A stretch of 64,000 nt of DNA from assembly GCA_963693305.1 (NCBI GenBank), contig OY855912.1, positions 10,814,501 through 10,878,500 on the forward strand, given 5' to 3'. Source of the DNA: Meandrina meandrites. Its lineage: Eukaryota > Cnidaria > Anthozoa > Scleractinia > Meandrinidae. Below the pieces are notes generated by a model. That model had not been told where the DNA came from. It made no database searches and was given only the letters and a program-made list of their open reading frames with translations. A program made the position numbers and the translations under genes. Every line of letters starts with the position of its first letter. Positions within the stretch are counted from its first letter, which is position 1. Shown in pieces: positions 1-13,800 of the stretch.

Positions 1-746
1 AATTTTCATGGTATGATGGTAAGGCTGAAATACAGTGTAGCCATTTGTGACTGCACAGGTCCTGTGTACAGGGTTGACAGGGTTGTCATTAAGGGCCGTA
101 ATAAGTAATACCTGTTACCGCTGAGTTCCAGAGCGGCTACTGTACATTAGGCAGTTCAGAAAGTCTTCCCTCACTAGCATCACATGTATTTGTTTTTCAA
201 ATGGTAGTAACAAAACTCCAGTTGATGCCGTAGAGAAAACTTGAAATTGTCACGAGCAAACTCTGCCACACACAATTGACGATCGTTGCTTTCCCTGTTT
301 CGAACTTCTCTTTCATAAACATTGCTTATATTTACCTTCCAAATGTTGCTGTCACAACTACTCAAGTTCAAAATGGACGCAATCGAAATTAAAACTCAGT
401 GCCATACAGCCAAAATTTGTATTGATCTGTTTTCGTGGCGAACAAACAAGTATAAATTTCATTGTTCTGTATTTGACATTTCATTGGCTGAAGTTGTAAA
501 AATGCTGAAATCTGTAGCTTCCATTCTGCTTTGTGATTGGTTAACTTTGACTGGGTGACCTCGGCAACAGTACCCGCACTGTAACTTGATGTTATAGGTG
601 AAGACAATGATTGGTGTTATGTCACACTTGCATACAGGGGAAATGCTATTCAATGAAACAGCTGCTTAAAAACATAATGACAGCCCTGTTTTGATGCCAC
701 CACAGAACCTCATCTGCTGGCTACAGTAGTTGCTAATGCAAACCGT

Positions 747-1190
747 GTGTTGCTGAATTTGTCTTACCGGCATGTATGCATCTGCCAACACAGACAAAAA
801 ATATTTATGTCCATTGTCCTTCACCAGATCTGCTTGGCAGGACTACAAAACAGAACATTGATCAAGTTAAAAAAAAACTGGCCTATGGAAACATTTAACA
901 AAGAGATCCACAACCAAGATGGCATGCAACCCATAAGAGCACAAATCTACCAGCTGTGCTCAAAGTTTGTTGGGCACGTCCTCAGAATGGTCGTCGCCAA
1001 CCAACAACCTAACATGGCATTAAACTGGGCTCTAAAGGGAATGAGAAGGCATGGTAAACCAAGTGAGACCTGATGCAGAACCGCAAAAAAAAGGGAGCTT
1101 TGGGTTTCAGTAGTTGCATCTGACTGGGTAGCATGGCATAGGAGATTTTCTGATGCATTTCAATCCTTGGGGACAGGGATCCAAGTCAAG
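747..1190 (+). pseudogene. C-terminal remnant of a non-LTR retrotransposon reverse transcriptase
   Basis: A 108-codon open stretch carries the hallmark tail of RTE/L1-like reverse transcriptase ORFs: a GHVLRM block (about 974-991), followed by N-x-AL-x-WAL and GMRRHGKPSET. The usual next residue Trp is replaced by a stop (TGA, 1071-1073), after which CRTAKKREL continues in the same frame. So one nonsense mutation breaks the relic. It lies on the strand opposite RPTOR, left of its last visible exon. No target-site duplication or poly(A) tail was found. The family assignment rests on motif memory only. Confidence 0.6.
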
Positions 1191-1292
1191 TAGGTCATAT
1201 GACACATGTACAGGTAGGTAACTGTACAGACAAAACTAAAAGAAAGTTCAATCTATAAAAAAACCTTTGTTAAAAGCACACGAGTGACTTAC

Positions 1293-1849
1293 GCTATCAA
1301 CAGCAAGTATCTTTGCCCAGATGAACACTAACAGAGGCCTTAACTCTCTGGCTGAACTCTGAAGAAGTTTGAGCACGTAAGGGAAGATGCCAACAGACAG
1401 TGCCTAAAATAATAAATAAATTATTGTTATCAGTAAGAAGCAACATTCCTATTTGATACATTGAATTTGATGGAAATTATCAACTGGGAAATACATTTTT
1501 AAAACTAACAAACAAATGAAACTGAAGTAGTGGACTGCAAGCTTTCTAAGCCACTCACAAGATTGACTGCCCAGGGTCCTAAATCCAAAAATCTTCCAAG
1601 CAGATCAAGGGCTCGCAGTCTATGCACCTGACTCAGGAGAACCTGTAGAACTATTGGCAGCTGCTCAGGGGGGTCCCGATCTTCTGCACCCATGGCCAGC
1701 CACACCTGGAATGCTGTCAACTGCTCTGAGAAGAATGGACTATGCTAAAAGAGAACAGCAAACAAATACAATTTACAAATTAAGGATTAAATTGTTAATA
1801 ATTGTTTGTCATGACAGTCTAGATGGCTGTGGGATCAATTCACAGACCA

Positions 1850-1899
<50 letters not shown>

Positions 1900-4800
1900 T
1901 GACTGACTGACTGACTGACTGACTGACTGACTGACTGACTGACTGACTGACTGACTGACTGACTGACTGACTGACTGACTGACTGACTGACTGACTGACT
2001 GATGCTGTAAAAATAATTATTCTACTCCAGGAAACAAAGTCACATTAATTTTTCTCACAAAAACCACACACCTTAAAACTCCCTGGGTTTTCAATCACGC
2101 CTGGCAACTGGGACAGACAAATATCAACTGCTAAATCCCATGCTTGCCTGTCAAATTAAATAAAGAGTAAAAGAACAATCACATTTACACACATACTCAA
2201 TTTCACTGTCAATGTCTAGTATGCGTTCATTTCTGCTGGCTGAGGCAGGAATGAAGCAAAAAACATTTTTTTTTACACATGCTCTGGGAGTCTATAGTGT
2301 GCAAGGGCTCAAGGTCACATAGCTTTTCAAAGTTTCAGTATTCTTGTTGCATTTGCCTTATCTGACCTCCCAACCACCACCCCTCCCCCCCCCCCCCCCC
2401 CCATCCAATAAAAACTTTGGTAACGTTCAAGGTTTGTTCATGTATAGTTTGTTTCTAGCCATTTGCTCAATTGTAATGTTTTAATGTTTTATTGCAATTG
2501 CTAGTATTAATACTGTCAAGAAATGTTCTGACTGATTTTAGCAAGAGACCTTCAAGAAAAAGTTTACTGAAAATGAGGCTCTATTCTTTGGCATAAAGTT
2601 ATAGGTGAGTTTAGTCACTGCACTGTTGCAAGTACTTGCTTTGCTCTGCCAGCTATTTCAGATTCCAATCAAAATCTGACATAGAGAACCACATTAAAAC
2701 AAGCTCAAGCCCGTAATAATGGAGTTATTTTCAGTAATTCTTATCCATTGGCACTTTGGCTTCTGTCTGTATTAACAGTGAGGTGTCCGCAAGGCTGGAG
2801 TTGACTGTACTTCCAGGTTCTGACCCCTCCACCCCACCCCCAACTCCAAATAGACTTTGATTGCCTTACCACATTGGATGCATGTATGTAGGCGGCAGTC
2901 TGGGGCTTGACACAGGTGTACAGTTATATGATCTCATCACTCTCTCAGCCAGAAGGAAATTCCTGAACAAGCTTGCAACTAGCAGATCCTGTCTGAACAG
3001 CTTGTGGAAGAGGTCTACAAGACAAGACACAAAAGAATAATGATTAGGCAACAAGTTTTGTAAGATATCACCTGAATGCAATGGCATTGTATTTGGGCTA
3101 ATTTTCACAAGCCAAAGAATAAGAAACAGCATTCGAAGCATAGACAGTTAGTAGTTGAATCACACGGATCACTTTGCAAATGTTATGATCCTGGTCAAGG
3201 CTGCTGCCTAACGGGCACCCGGTCGCCTGGGGAGCCTAAGTTACAAGTGCGGGTGAATAAATTTTTGTTCAAGGAGCCCGGATGGGCGCCTAAGCATAGA
3301 TTTTCCATTCTCATCTAATGACTTCAATTTCCTTGTAACTTTGTTCCACTGGCATAAGATATACCAAGTTTAAAACAATAAGTGCTTCATATCAAAAGGG
3401 AAATACTAAAATTGTCCACAATAGAGATAATTTTGGCGTATAAATACGCGCAACTTCGAAAACCAATTATTTTCGACTGTTTAGGACTGAGACTGACTCC
3501 CAAATATGGAATGAAGAATGAATAGTATTATGGGCTGCTTCACGTTTCGTTCGCTACGTTGATGTTTTGGAGGAGTTTATAGTGAATTTGAAGTAAACAT
3601 TTTATGGATACAAAAGTGAAATCAATCTCCTGGCCATTCATACATCAGGTCTGATCATGACAATTTTAATCTGCAAAAGCTTGATACAAAACCCTTTTCA
3701 ACAAGCCTAAAATAATGTGCAGAATGTATTGATGTTACACTTGCGAATTACTGTAATCAAGCTTATTATTTACATGTAACTCAAACTTTTATTTTTTCAC
3801 TTTAGAGAACGCTTAATTTCATAACAACAGAAAATGTGTGCCTTTTCTGTGACATTCTCATCAGCTACCACTTTTTGTGGATCAAGTTTGTTTTTTTGTT
3901 CATTCGAACTGTTTCGTGTTTTACCTTGGTTATTGAACCGTGCAAGGAGAACATTACTCTTGAAAATAATAATGTGCTGGAAACTTTGCTGAAAACAGTT
4001 TGAATAACATGAATTGTTTTTAAAACTACTAAAATCTATTGTATAAGCAACTCATTTGATAAGCCTAGAAACTGTTTTTATTTTCACAACTTAGTTTTTC
4101 TGGTCTATTTTTGACAACTGATTATGAAATGTAGATAAGATCAGAACTTAATTAAAGTGTTTACACAGGTGTTTTGACTTTTTATTACCTTTGCCTTAAC
4201 CTTCAAATAGACCTGCTAAATTGTAATCTTGGTTCTGTTAAACCTTAATTACTAACAATATTCAAGTTCATTAGTGAGCTTGCTGTGCAAAAGTCAAATG
4301 TGGCATGTTTCTTGATAGACTTAGAACGGTTGTGCTTGGGGTTGTGCACAACTACCACAACCGGTACATTTTAAGACAAACATTTTTCCTGTGAAGACAA
4401 CTAGGGAGATGCAGAGATGTTCTACTCTATAGACACACAAACACTTTGATTTAATGACACCACAAAACCTCTCAGCTGCCCCATAAAATGTGAATAAAAC
4501 GGAGCACAACACCCACAACCAACACAACCCCCACAACCAACACAACCCCCACAACCCCCACAACCAACACAACCTCCACAACTCCCACAACCAGCACAAT
4601 CCCCACAACCAACACAACTCCCACAACCAGCACAACCCCCACAACCAACACAACCCCCACAACCAGCACAACCCCCACAACTCCCACAACCAGCACAACC
4701 CACACAACCAACACAACTCCCACAACCAACACAACTCCCACAACCAGCACAACCCCCACAACCAACACAACCCCACAACCAGCACAACCTCCACAACCAA

Positions 4801-7800
4801 CACAACTCCCACAACCAACACAACCAACACAACTCCCACAACCAACACAACCCCCACAACCAGCACAACCAACACAACTCCCACAACCAACACAACCTCC
4901 ACAACCAGCACAACTCCCACAACCAACACAACTCCCACAACCAGCACAACCAACACAACTCCCACAACCAACACAACTCCCACAACCAGCACAACCCCAC
5001 AACTCCCACAACTAGCACAACCCATGCAACCAACACAACTCCCACAACCAACACAACCTCCACAACGCCCACAACCAGCACAACCCACACAACCAACACA
5101 ACTCCCACAACCAACACAACTCCCACAACCAGCACAACCCCCACAACCAACACAACTCCCACAACCAGCACAACCCACACAACCAACACAACACCCACAA
5201 CCAACACAACTCCCACAACCAGCACAACCCCCACAACTCCCACAACCAGCACAACCCACACAACCAACACAACTCCCACAACCAACACAACCTCCACAAC
5301 CAGCACAACTCCCACAACCAACACAACTCCCACAACCAGCACAACCAACACAACTCCCACAACCAACACAACCCCCACAACCAGCACAACCAACACAACT
5401 CCCACAACCAACACAACTCCCACAACCAGCACAACCCCCACACCTCCCACAACTAGCACAACCCATGCAACCAACACAACTCCCACAACCAACACAACCT
5501 CCACAACTCCCACAACCAGCACAACCCACACAACCAACACAACTCCCACAACCAGCACAACCCCCACAACCAACACAACTCCCACAACCAGCACAACCCA
5601 CACAACCAACACAACCCCCACAACTCCCACAACCAGCACAACCCCCACAACTCCCACAACCAGCACAACCCACACAACCAACACAACTCCCACAACCAAC
5701 ACAACCCTCACAACCAGCACAACCCCCACAACTCCCACAACCAGCACAACCCACACAACCAACACAACTCCCACAACCAGCACAACTCCCACAACCAACA
5801 CAACCCCACAACCAGCACAACCTCCACAACCAACACAACTCCCACAACCAACACAACTCCCACAACCAACACAACCAGCACAACCAACACAACTCCCACA
5901 ACCAACACAACCCCCACAACCAACACAACTCCCACAACCAACACAACTCCCACAACCAGCACAACCAACACCACTCCCACAACCAACACAACCCCCACAA
6001 CCAACACAACTCCCACAACCAACACAACTCCCACAACCAACACAACTCCCACAACCAGCACAACCCCCACAACCAACACAACCCCCACAACCAACACAAC
6101 TCCCACAACCAACACAACCCCTACAACCAACACAACCAACAACTCCAACAACCCCGACAACCAGCACAACCCCCACAACCAACACAACCAGTATAACTCC
6201 CACATTGAACACAACTCAGTTTAAGTGAGTTTGGCTGAATTATGGTTTTTTTCTATTGTTATGTACATAGTATTTTTAGAATGTATGTATATAGTACTTT
6301 TAGTGTTATATAAGTATGGAGGCGGGGGTTAATTCCCTTGTGAAGTTAGCAGGCTGGGTTTTCTCCTTACCATGTGTGTTTTTGTTTTCCAGCTTTAGGG
6401 TATTTCATCCGTTTTTCACGCAGTAATGGCCTGAGGGCATTGCACTACCCCCTAAGGACTGCCAAAATACATATTCCCAAAGCATAGTTAACTGAGGCAA
6501 TTATGTTTGTTTAACACAATTTTATTAACGACTGATTACACTCCGAAGTCTCAAAAATCCTTGAATCTTTTATACACAAATAAAACTTCAGTTACATTTT
6601 TTTAGATTTCCTTTAACAACTTTGCTGAACGTAGCTTTGAGTTAACTTATTTTCTGAAGTTGTTATCTATGAAAGAAAAAAAACATTAAAAAGCTACCTG
6701 ATGATAAGCAAATTGATGTTTTGCTTCAATGATCTGAGGTGTTTATATATTTTTGATTTACTCATATAAACACACATTTTAAAGTAAGGAACAATAGCGA
6801 TTGTAGGCTGGTTTGCTAACAAGCATTTAATAAAGGACATTTTATGAAGGCCAATCAACAGAATTCATTTTATTTTCTCTTTCTTAATTATCTTAATTCC
6901 CGGCGCACTAACCCGGCAGTGTTTAAAGCCTAAAGTTAATGACCTTTTATTACTCAAAAGATACATAAACAGTGTTTACAAACAGAATATTAAGAAGGAC
7001 AATCTTACAAAGTGCCAAAAAATTAAGTCAGTATGAATTCCTAATTTTTTCCACATTGTTATATTTTTCCCCTGCAAAATGTGTTATTAGTATGGATGTC
7101 ATCACGCCATATCAGGCAGTATTATTATGAAGAGTTGGAAGAATGAACTTTAGGAAGAACAGGCTGGCGGTTTTGACGGTAAAACTTTGCTGTATACCGG
7201 TTGCGCCTTACAACCATCCTGAGGTAGAAAAACAAGAAATGCTTTTGAGGCATGGCGCACAGGATTTTTTAAAGCGAGTGGCCCAAACAAAGGTTTGTTC
7301 GGCAACCGGAGTGTTGAGCTGGGGGAATTTCTCCTTTAATACTGCTGGGGAAAAGTCCTTCTTACACTTGGGGTCTCTATGATTTCTCAAGGTTAAGAGG
7401 TCAATCACTTTTGTGATTTTTTGCCACACCATGCTGTATGGCTCTTGAAGAGGCAGAGGGCTCTTGGCTGCGATCATTTTGCAGACATTGCACATATTGT
7501 CATATGACAATATGAAATCTCCCCAATCTTTCTCTGGAACCTTCTCTAATCGCTTGTCATTTCACACAATCACCAACCTTAAAACAAATTAGACAATGAA
7601 TGTAGCTTTAACGATCCATGAAGTTCTTATGGTGACATTTCAACTGAATGTCTTATTTCTAAATAACAAAAACAATGACAAAAGAAGTTCACTACTCTCA
7701 TGAAACGATCAGAAGAGTTGTTCTTAAATTTCCTTATATTGCCCTCCACCTAGCTATAGGTAGCAGACGCAAAAAAGATTTAGAGAGGCCCAGACAGCAA

Positions 7801-10800
7801 GACCCCTAAAAGGATTCCACAAAACAGTTGCGTTATAGTCTTTAATCCAGACTCGTATGAGGACAGGTGCAACAGGTGTATACACATCGTCAGCTCTTCC
7901 CTATCATAACGACTTTTCAACTAAGTGGTTTTCTTTTCTGTGAAACGAAGATTTCATGTTCAAGAAAAAAATGTTTAAAATTGTCGTCTACTCGAAATAG
8001 GTTAACTTATAATACATTCAGCAAAGTTGTAATTAAAAATGAAGTTAGATGTAGTTTGTGTTTAAAACATTCAACGATACTAGAGACTTCAGAGTGCTTT
8101 CAGTTATTAATAAAATAATGGTAAACATTGATAATTGCCTACATTAATTGTGCTTTTGGGAATTATAAATGTTTTCTGTATTTTGGTAGTCCTAAGGGCG
8201 TAGTGCAATTCTCTCAGGTCAAAACAGTTAACTACATGAAAAAGGAATGAAATTCCCTAAAAAAGAACAAAAACAAGCACAAATATTAATGGTAAGGAGA
8301 AATCCCTGCCTGCTAGCTTAGCAAGAGAATCAAACTTCGCCTCCATACTTATGTAACACTAAAACAACTATATTCACAATAGACCAATTGGTCTATTAAA
8401 AAACAGGCACAATTCAGTCACACTCACTTGAAAAGAGGTTGTGGGAGTTGTGTTGGTTGTGGGAGTTGTGCTGGTTGTGGGGGTTGTGTTGGTTGTGGGA
8501 GTTGTGTTGGTTGTGGGAGTTGTGTTGGTTGTGGGAGTTTTGTTGGTTGTGTTGGTTGTGGGAGTTGTGTTGGTTGTGGAGGTTGTGGGAGTTGTGTTGG
8601 TTGTGTTGGTTGTGGGAGTTGTGCTGGTTGTGGAGGTTGTGGGAGTTGTGTTGGTTGTGGGAGTTGTGTTGGTTGTGGGGGTTGTGTTGGTTGTGGGAGT
8701 TGTGTTGGTTGTGGCAGTTGTGCTGGTTGTGGCAGTTGTGGGGGTTGTGTTGGTTGTGGCAGTTGTACTGGTTGTGTTGGTTGTGGCAGTTGTGCTGGTT
8801 GTGGAGGTTGTGGGAGTTGTGTTGGTTGTGGGAGTTGTGTTGGTTGTGGGGGTTGTGTTGGTTGTGGGGGTTGTGTTGGTTGTGGGAGTTGTGTGGGTTG
8901 TGGGGGGTTGTGCTGGTTTTGTGGGTTGTGGGGGTTGTGTTGGTTGTGGGAGTTGTATTGGTTGTGGGGGTTGTGTTGGTTGTGGGAGTTGTGTTGGTTG
9001 TGGAGTTGTGTTGGTTGTGGGAGTTGTGCTGGTTGTGGAGGTTGTGGGAGTTGTGTTGGTTGTGGCGGTTGTACTGGTTGTGTTGGTTGTGGCAGTTGTG
9101 CTGGTTGTGGGAGTTGTGTTGGTTGTGGGAGTTGTGTTGGTTGTGGGGGTTGTGTTGGTTGTGGGGGTTGTGTTGGTTGTGGGGGGTTGTGCTGGTTGTG
9201 TGGGTTGTGCTGGTTGTGTGGGTTGTGCTGGTTGTGTTGGTTGTGGGAGTTGTGTTGGTTGTGGGAGTTGTGCTGGTTGTGGGGGTTGTGCTGGTTGTGG
9301 GAGTTGTGGAGGTTGTGGGAGTTGTGTTGGTTGTGGGAGTTGTGTTGGTTGTGTGGGTTGTGCTGGTTGTGGGGGTTGTGCTGGTTGTGGGGGTTGTGCT
9401 GGTTGTGGGGGTTGTGCTGGTTGTGGGAGTTGTGTTGGTTGTGGGAGTTGTGCTGGTTGTGGGGTTGTGTTGGTTGTGGGAGTTGTGTTGGTTGTGGGAG
9501 TTGTGTTGGTTGTGGGGGTTGTGCTGGTTGTGGGAGTTGTACTGGTTGTGGAGGTTGTGGGAGTTGTGTTGGTTGTGTGGGTTGTGCTGGTTGTGGGGGT
9601 TGTGCTGGTTGTGGAGGCTGTGCTGGTTGTGGTTGTGGAGGTTGTGGGAGTTGTGTTGGTTGTGGGAGTTGTGTTGGTTGTGGGGGTTGTTCTGGTTGTG
9701 GGGGTTGTGTTGGTTGTGGGAGTTGTGCTGGTTGTGGGAGTTGTGAGAGTTATTATACTTAAGCATTACTAAATGTTCCATTAGGTTGCTGGTTTAAGAG
9801 TCATATAGGCCGTTTCGTTTTAAAATAAGTGGATATATTTGCGCTCACAGAAAGATGGCACTGTTGTTTTCACTTGTTAAATGCTTGGCTTAAAATATAC
9901 CGGTTGTGGTAGTTGTGCACAACCCCAAGCACAACCGTTTTAAGTCTATCAAGAAACGTGCCAGGTATAGCAAAAGTGAAATAATAATTTTGCTGCTTCA
10001 TGCTTCACTGATTTTGCTTCAAAACTTTGGATGTTCAAAACTCCTTTTAAACATTGTTTTATTTGTTCTACACATTTTTAACTTACAATATACTGGTTGG
10101 ATTTTCAAACTCATTTTAAGCCTACAAAAACTTTCTAATATACACACTCCTGTTCATGTCACCCAATCAGTGTAAAAAGGGTTTTATCGAAGGAGAGGCT
10201 CCGCTAAATAAACTTTCGAGTTAAGAAAGCTGGAATTTCTCACACAACTATTTGAGGGAGGTTACCCTCAGAAGCTTTCAGGAAAAAATCTTGTCAAAGG
10301 CTCTACTGACAAAACAAAATGTGTGTGCATGTGGAAGGGGACAGTAGGGGGGGGGGGGGCGGCTGCTCCCCAGACCCCTCCCCTAGATTTTTTTTTTCTT
10401 CTATCCCACCCCACTCCCCCAAGGATCGACCATGGCAACTTTTAGGCTGGGCTCCTAAGGTAATGGCTTGGGCTCCTAACTTTTGATGTTAGGAGCCCAA
10501 AGGGCTCCTTGAAAATTTCCTTAGGCAGCAGCCTTGACTGGTGGTTTTAATTTCAGTATGCAGTGTTCATAAAATTATGTTCTTCTAATTTTACTTCTGA
10601 CTCCACCTGTTGCTGATGCCATTGTACATGTACATCAGTGCAGTGAACATGAGCCTTTACAACACTGCCAAATGTACAAAATTGAATAGTTGGGAGCAGG
10701 GATGGCAAAGTGGCCCAGGTTCAATTTCTGGACCCAATGTCATAATTATATAGGTGGAGTTTGTTGTTGGTTCTTGTCCTTGCTCCAAGGGTTTTTCTCT

Positions 10801-13800
10801 GGGTTCTCCAGTGATCCTCCCTCCACAAAAACCAACATTTCCAAATTCCAGTTTAATCAGGTAACATGGATGAAGAGCCACTTTGTGGAAATGTCACTGC
10901 AAATTCCCATTTATCATCATCATCATCATCATCGTCATTATCGTCATCACCATCATCACCATCATTATAATAATTGTTATTATAGTTTCTTGTGTTTGTT
11001 GTTCATTGTTGACATTTAATTTACATAAAAAATTACAACTGTTATTGAGGATTTCTGGTACCTCTTGGCAACATGTTCCAAGCAATGGTGTCAGTCACAG
11101 CAGTAAAAATCCAGTTCAGTTCTCCTAGAGGTGTTCTTCTGTCATTCAGACGACCAGGAATCCTTTACACAAAACAAAACACAATTATGATTTAATATAG
11201 AACTAAAGGTTGCAATTCTGACAAGGAAAATTTATATGTGAATGTATGTGCAGTGCTTTCAATAAGATTTTAAGAAGGTGGCCACCCTTAAGTTAGCACC
11301 TATCAGAGAGTAATATAAAAAGCTGAAAACCCCTCATGTTTATAGGGAGCTGCATGAATTTTAGCTGATGATTCACCTCAAAATACCTGCTGGGGCTCTG
11401 GCAGGTGTCAGGTCTTATCGAAAGCACTGGAATAAGTTAGGTTACAAAAGGTCAAACTTACTTTTCTATAAGGTCAAGAGTAATACCAGGCACAAGCTTG
11501 CTACTTTTTTGACTACAAAACCTGAAAGATAAAAATATGGTACACATTAATAAAACAGGTTTAAAGCATTAAATAAGCCCACCCCCAGAATGATGAAAAA
11601 TTCTACCAATGAATAATATACAGTAATAATAGTTCAGTGTAAGCCTCTCAATATAAGCTCACTGTGCAGCGCCCTCATTGTAATAAGCGCCCCCATTCTT
11701 ATAAGTGCCCCTATTACACTGAAGTCATCGACGTCGAATAGATAAACTCATGAACATTCACCATACCGTACATGTATTTATTTACTGCTAAAATGAACAA
11801 TTCCTTTAAAAGTAACCGAACTTTCAACAATTTGATACTGCTACAGTTTCTGTTTTTGTTAGTTGTTTTAATGTTTATTTAAGTTTTGTTGGTTGTTTCT
11901 CAAAAAATTAAATAAGCGCCCAGTCCCGAATAAGCGCCCTGTCTCGAATAAGCACCCTCCCTTGAGGTGCCAAAAGTAAATAAGTGCCCCAAGCGCTAAA
12001 TCGAATCATTACGGTAGGTGGCTGCAGGCTGAGACGAACATCAAAAAATCAGCTTGCCCTTCGGGCAAGTTGTATTCTATTGTGCTAGCCCGAAGCTCTG
12101 AGGTGGTAGCCCGAAATTAATTTATTCAATAAAAACAATAAAATTTATTTACATCGCAAACCACATGCTAATTAATAATGTGGAGCATGGATCAACTAAT
12201 ACACAACTAATACAACACTCGATTTAACAAATGCTTGTTGCAGTAACAACAGACTTTGTATCAAAATTTGAACATAAACGAGAATTCCAAAACTGAAAGG
12301 CCATAATACAGCTGATAAATATTTAAAATATACTTCCATGTTCTGTAAAGCCATTGTCATTGTCATTGCTGCATTGCATTGCTCATTTCAACTTAGAAAA
12401 AAAATTGTACTGTTTCACTTTCCCTCATGAACTGTTTGCTCCACACTTATTTCTGAATTTGCCATAAAAAAAATTGCTTGCCGCCCGGCTTGCCCGTCGG
12501 GCAACCTGTGATCTAAAGACGCTAGCCCGGAGAATCATTCCACTAGCCCCGGGCTATCGGACAGCACTTTTGTCGTGCCCTGTGGCTGGTTCGAGTAAAG
12601 TGAAGGAATCTTTCTTTTATTAGTTACATCAATTTAGGGTAAAAAGTAACCGACTTTTCTGAGCGAATAAGTAGCTAATGCATTTCATTGGCCATCAGTG
12701 CTTATTGAAAGCACTGTACAAAATATTGAAAATTATAGGTCCCTCACGAAAACCCACCATCGTAAGGCCACCTTGATAGGTGTGCTCAGGCAGGATGTAA
12801 ACAAGTCAGCAGGTAGCTCTGGATTCATTGGTAAGAGCTGGTTTGCATCACATGATGCCAACTGGATGCAGTTCTTGACAACAAGTGGAACTGGCATGGG
12901 TGTACCCTGAGCCAAGCAACGCTGAAAACATATGTATAACATAACATAAGTATGGTCAAACTTCCTGTAAGTAAACACCTTTTAGAACAGTATACTACAG
13001 TACCACTTATCTCGTTTCTCACATGGCATTTTTTCCATCTCACAAAAATAAGAACTGCGTCTCAAGAGAAAGAATTGTCTCCAGAAATACACTGAAGCAA
13101 CCAGTGATTTAAGATTGGCTTACAATAACAAAAAATCACTTTATTTATTAAGTGTCAGTGTATTTAGCACTGCTCTGCTAATTGAGGACACTGTAAATAA
13201 TAAACAAGTATTGTAAATGAAACAGAAACTTGTTAAAAATCCCAACTGGCAGGAGGCTGACCAGTTGGCTATATACAAAGCGTGGGGGAGTTAAATTTGG
13301 GGCGACCAAACACAAATCCATCCAGTGGGAGGAAGGAGGATTTGTCCCTGGGCCCTCTGGATTACAAATCCAGCGCCCTAACCACTAGGCCACGCCACCT
13401 TCTAATCAGCACAACTCGTTAAAAAGTGGTATCTGGGGTAAAATCTGCTGTGTTTCATAACAGGCTACAAAAGTCTCGCGAAAGGTTCAAACCCTCAAAC
13501 TTACAGCTTTCAAAGCTTCTTGCAAAGTGAGTATCACATCTCTCCATACAAAAATTGTGTCTTGAAAGATAAGAATCGTGTCTGCCACAAGGGTGGTAAC
13601 ATACTTCTGACCGGTACTGCACATGTATACAAGTTTCTGCTTATGAGAGGTATGTGTCTGCTTACAATGCAGCATTTGTGTGTAGCTGGGGCAATGGGGA
13701 CATTTGCTTAGGAGAGGGCTCAGGTGTGACAGGACAGATCTAGGGGGGGAGGGGTTGAGGAGGGGTGCACAAGATGAGCAGATGGCTTTCTAATACAACT

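Noticed and set aside
1..1292. Further RPTOR exon after codon 503
   Set aside because: I looked for the next expected block (conserved stretch after AVDS) on the minus strand and did not find it; it is probably beyond the left edge.
1847..2002. CRISPR-like direct repeats
   Set aside because: Tetranucleotide microsatellite without spacers; the window is eukaryotic.
4321..6214. Long overlapping ORFs (up to ~598 codons) in all frames of the left minisatellite
   Set aside because: Period-9 repeats leave every frame open; no start context, splice structure or non-repetitive domain supports a protein.
8414..9781. Cys/Gly-rich and His/Asn-rich ORFs in the right minisatellite
   Set aside because: Same artefact as the left array; the translation only mirrors the 9-bp unit.
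3196..10545. Extension of the large palindrome to the matching GTCAAGGCTGCTGCCTAA words
   Set aside because: Only ~20 bp matches at this distance and intervening sequence does not align by eye; it may be two copies of a common repeat.
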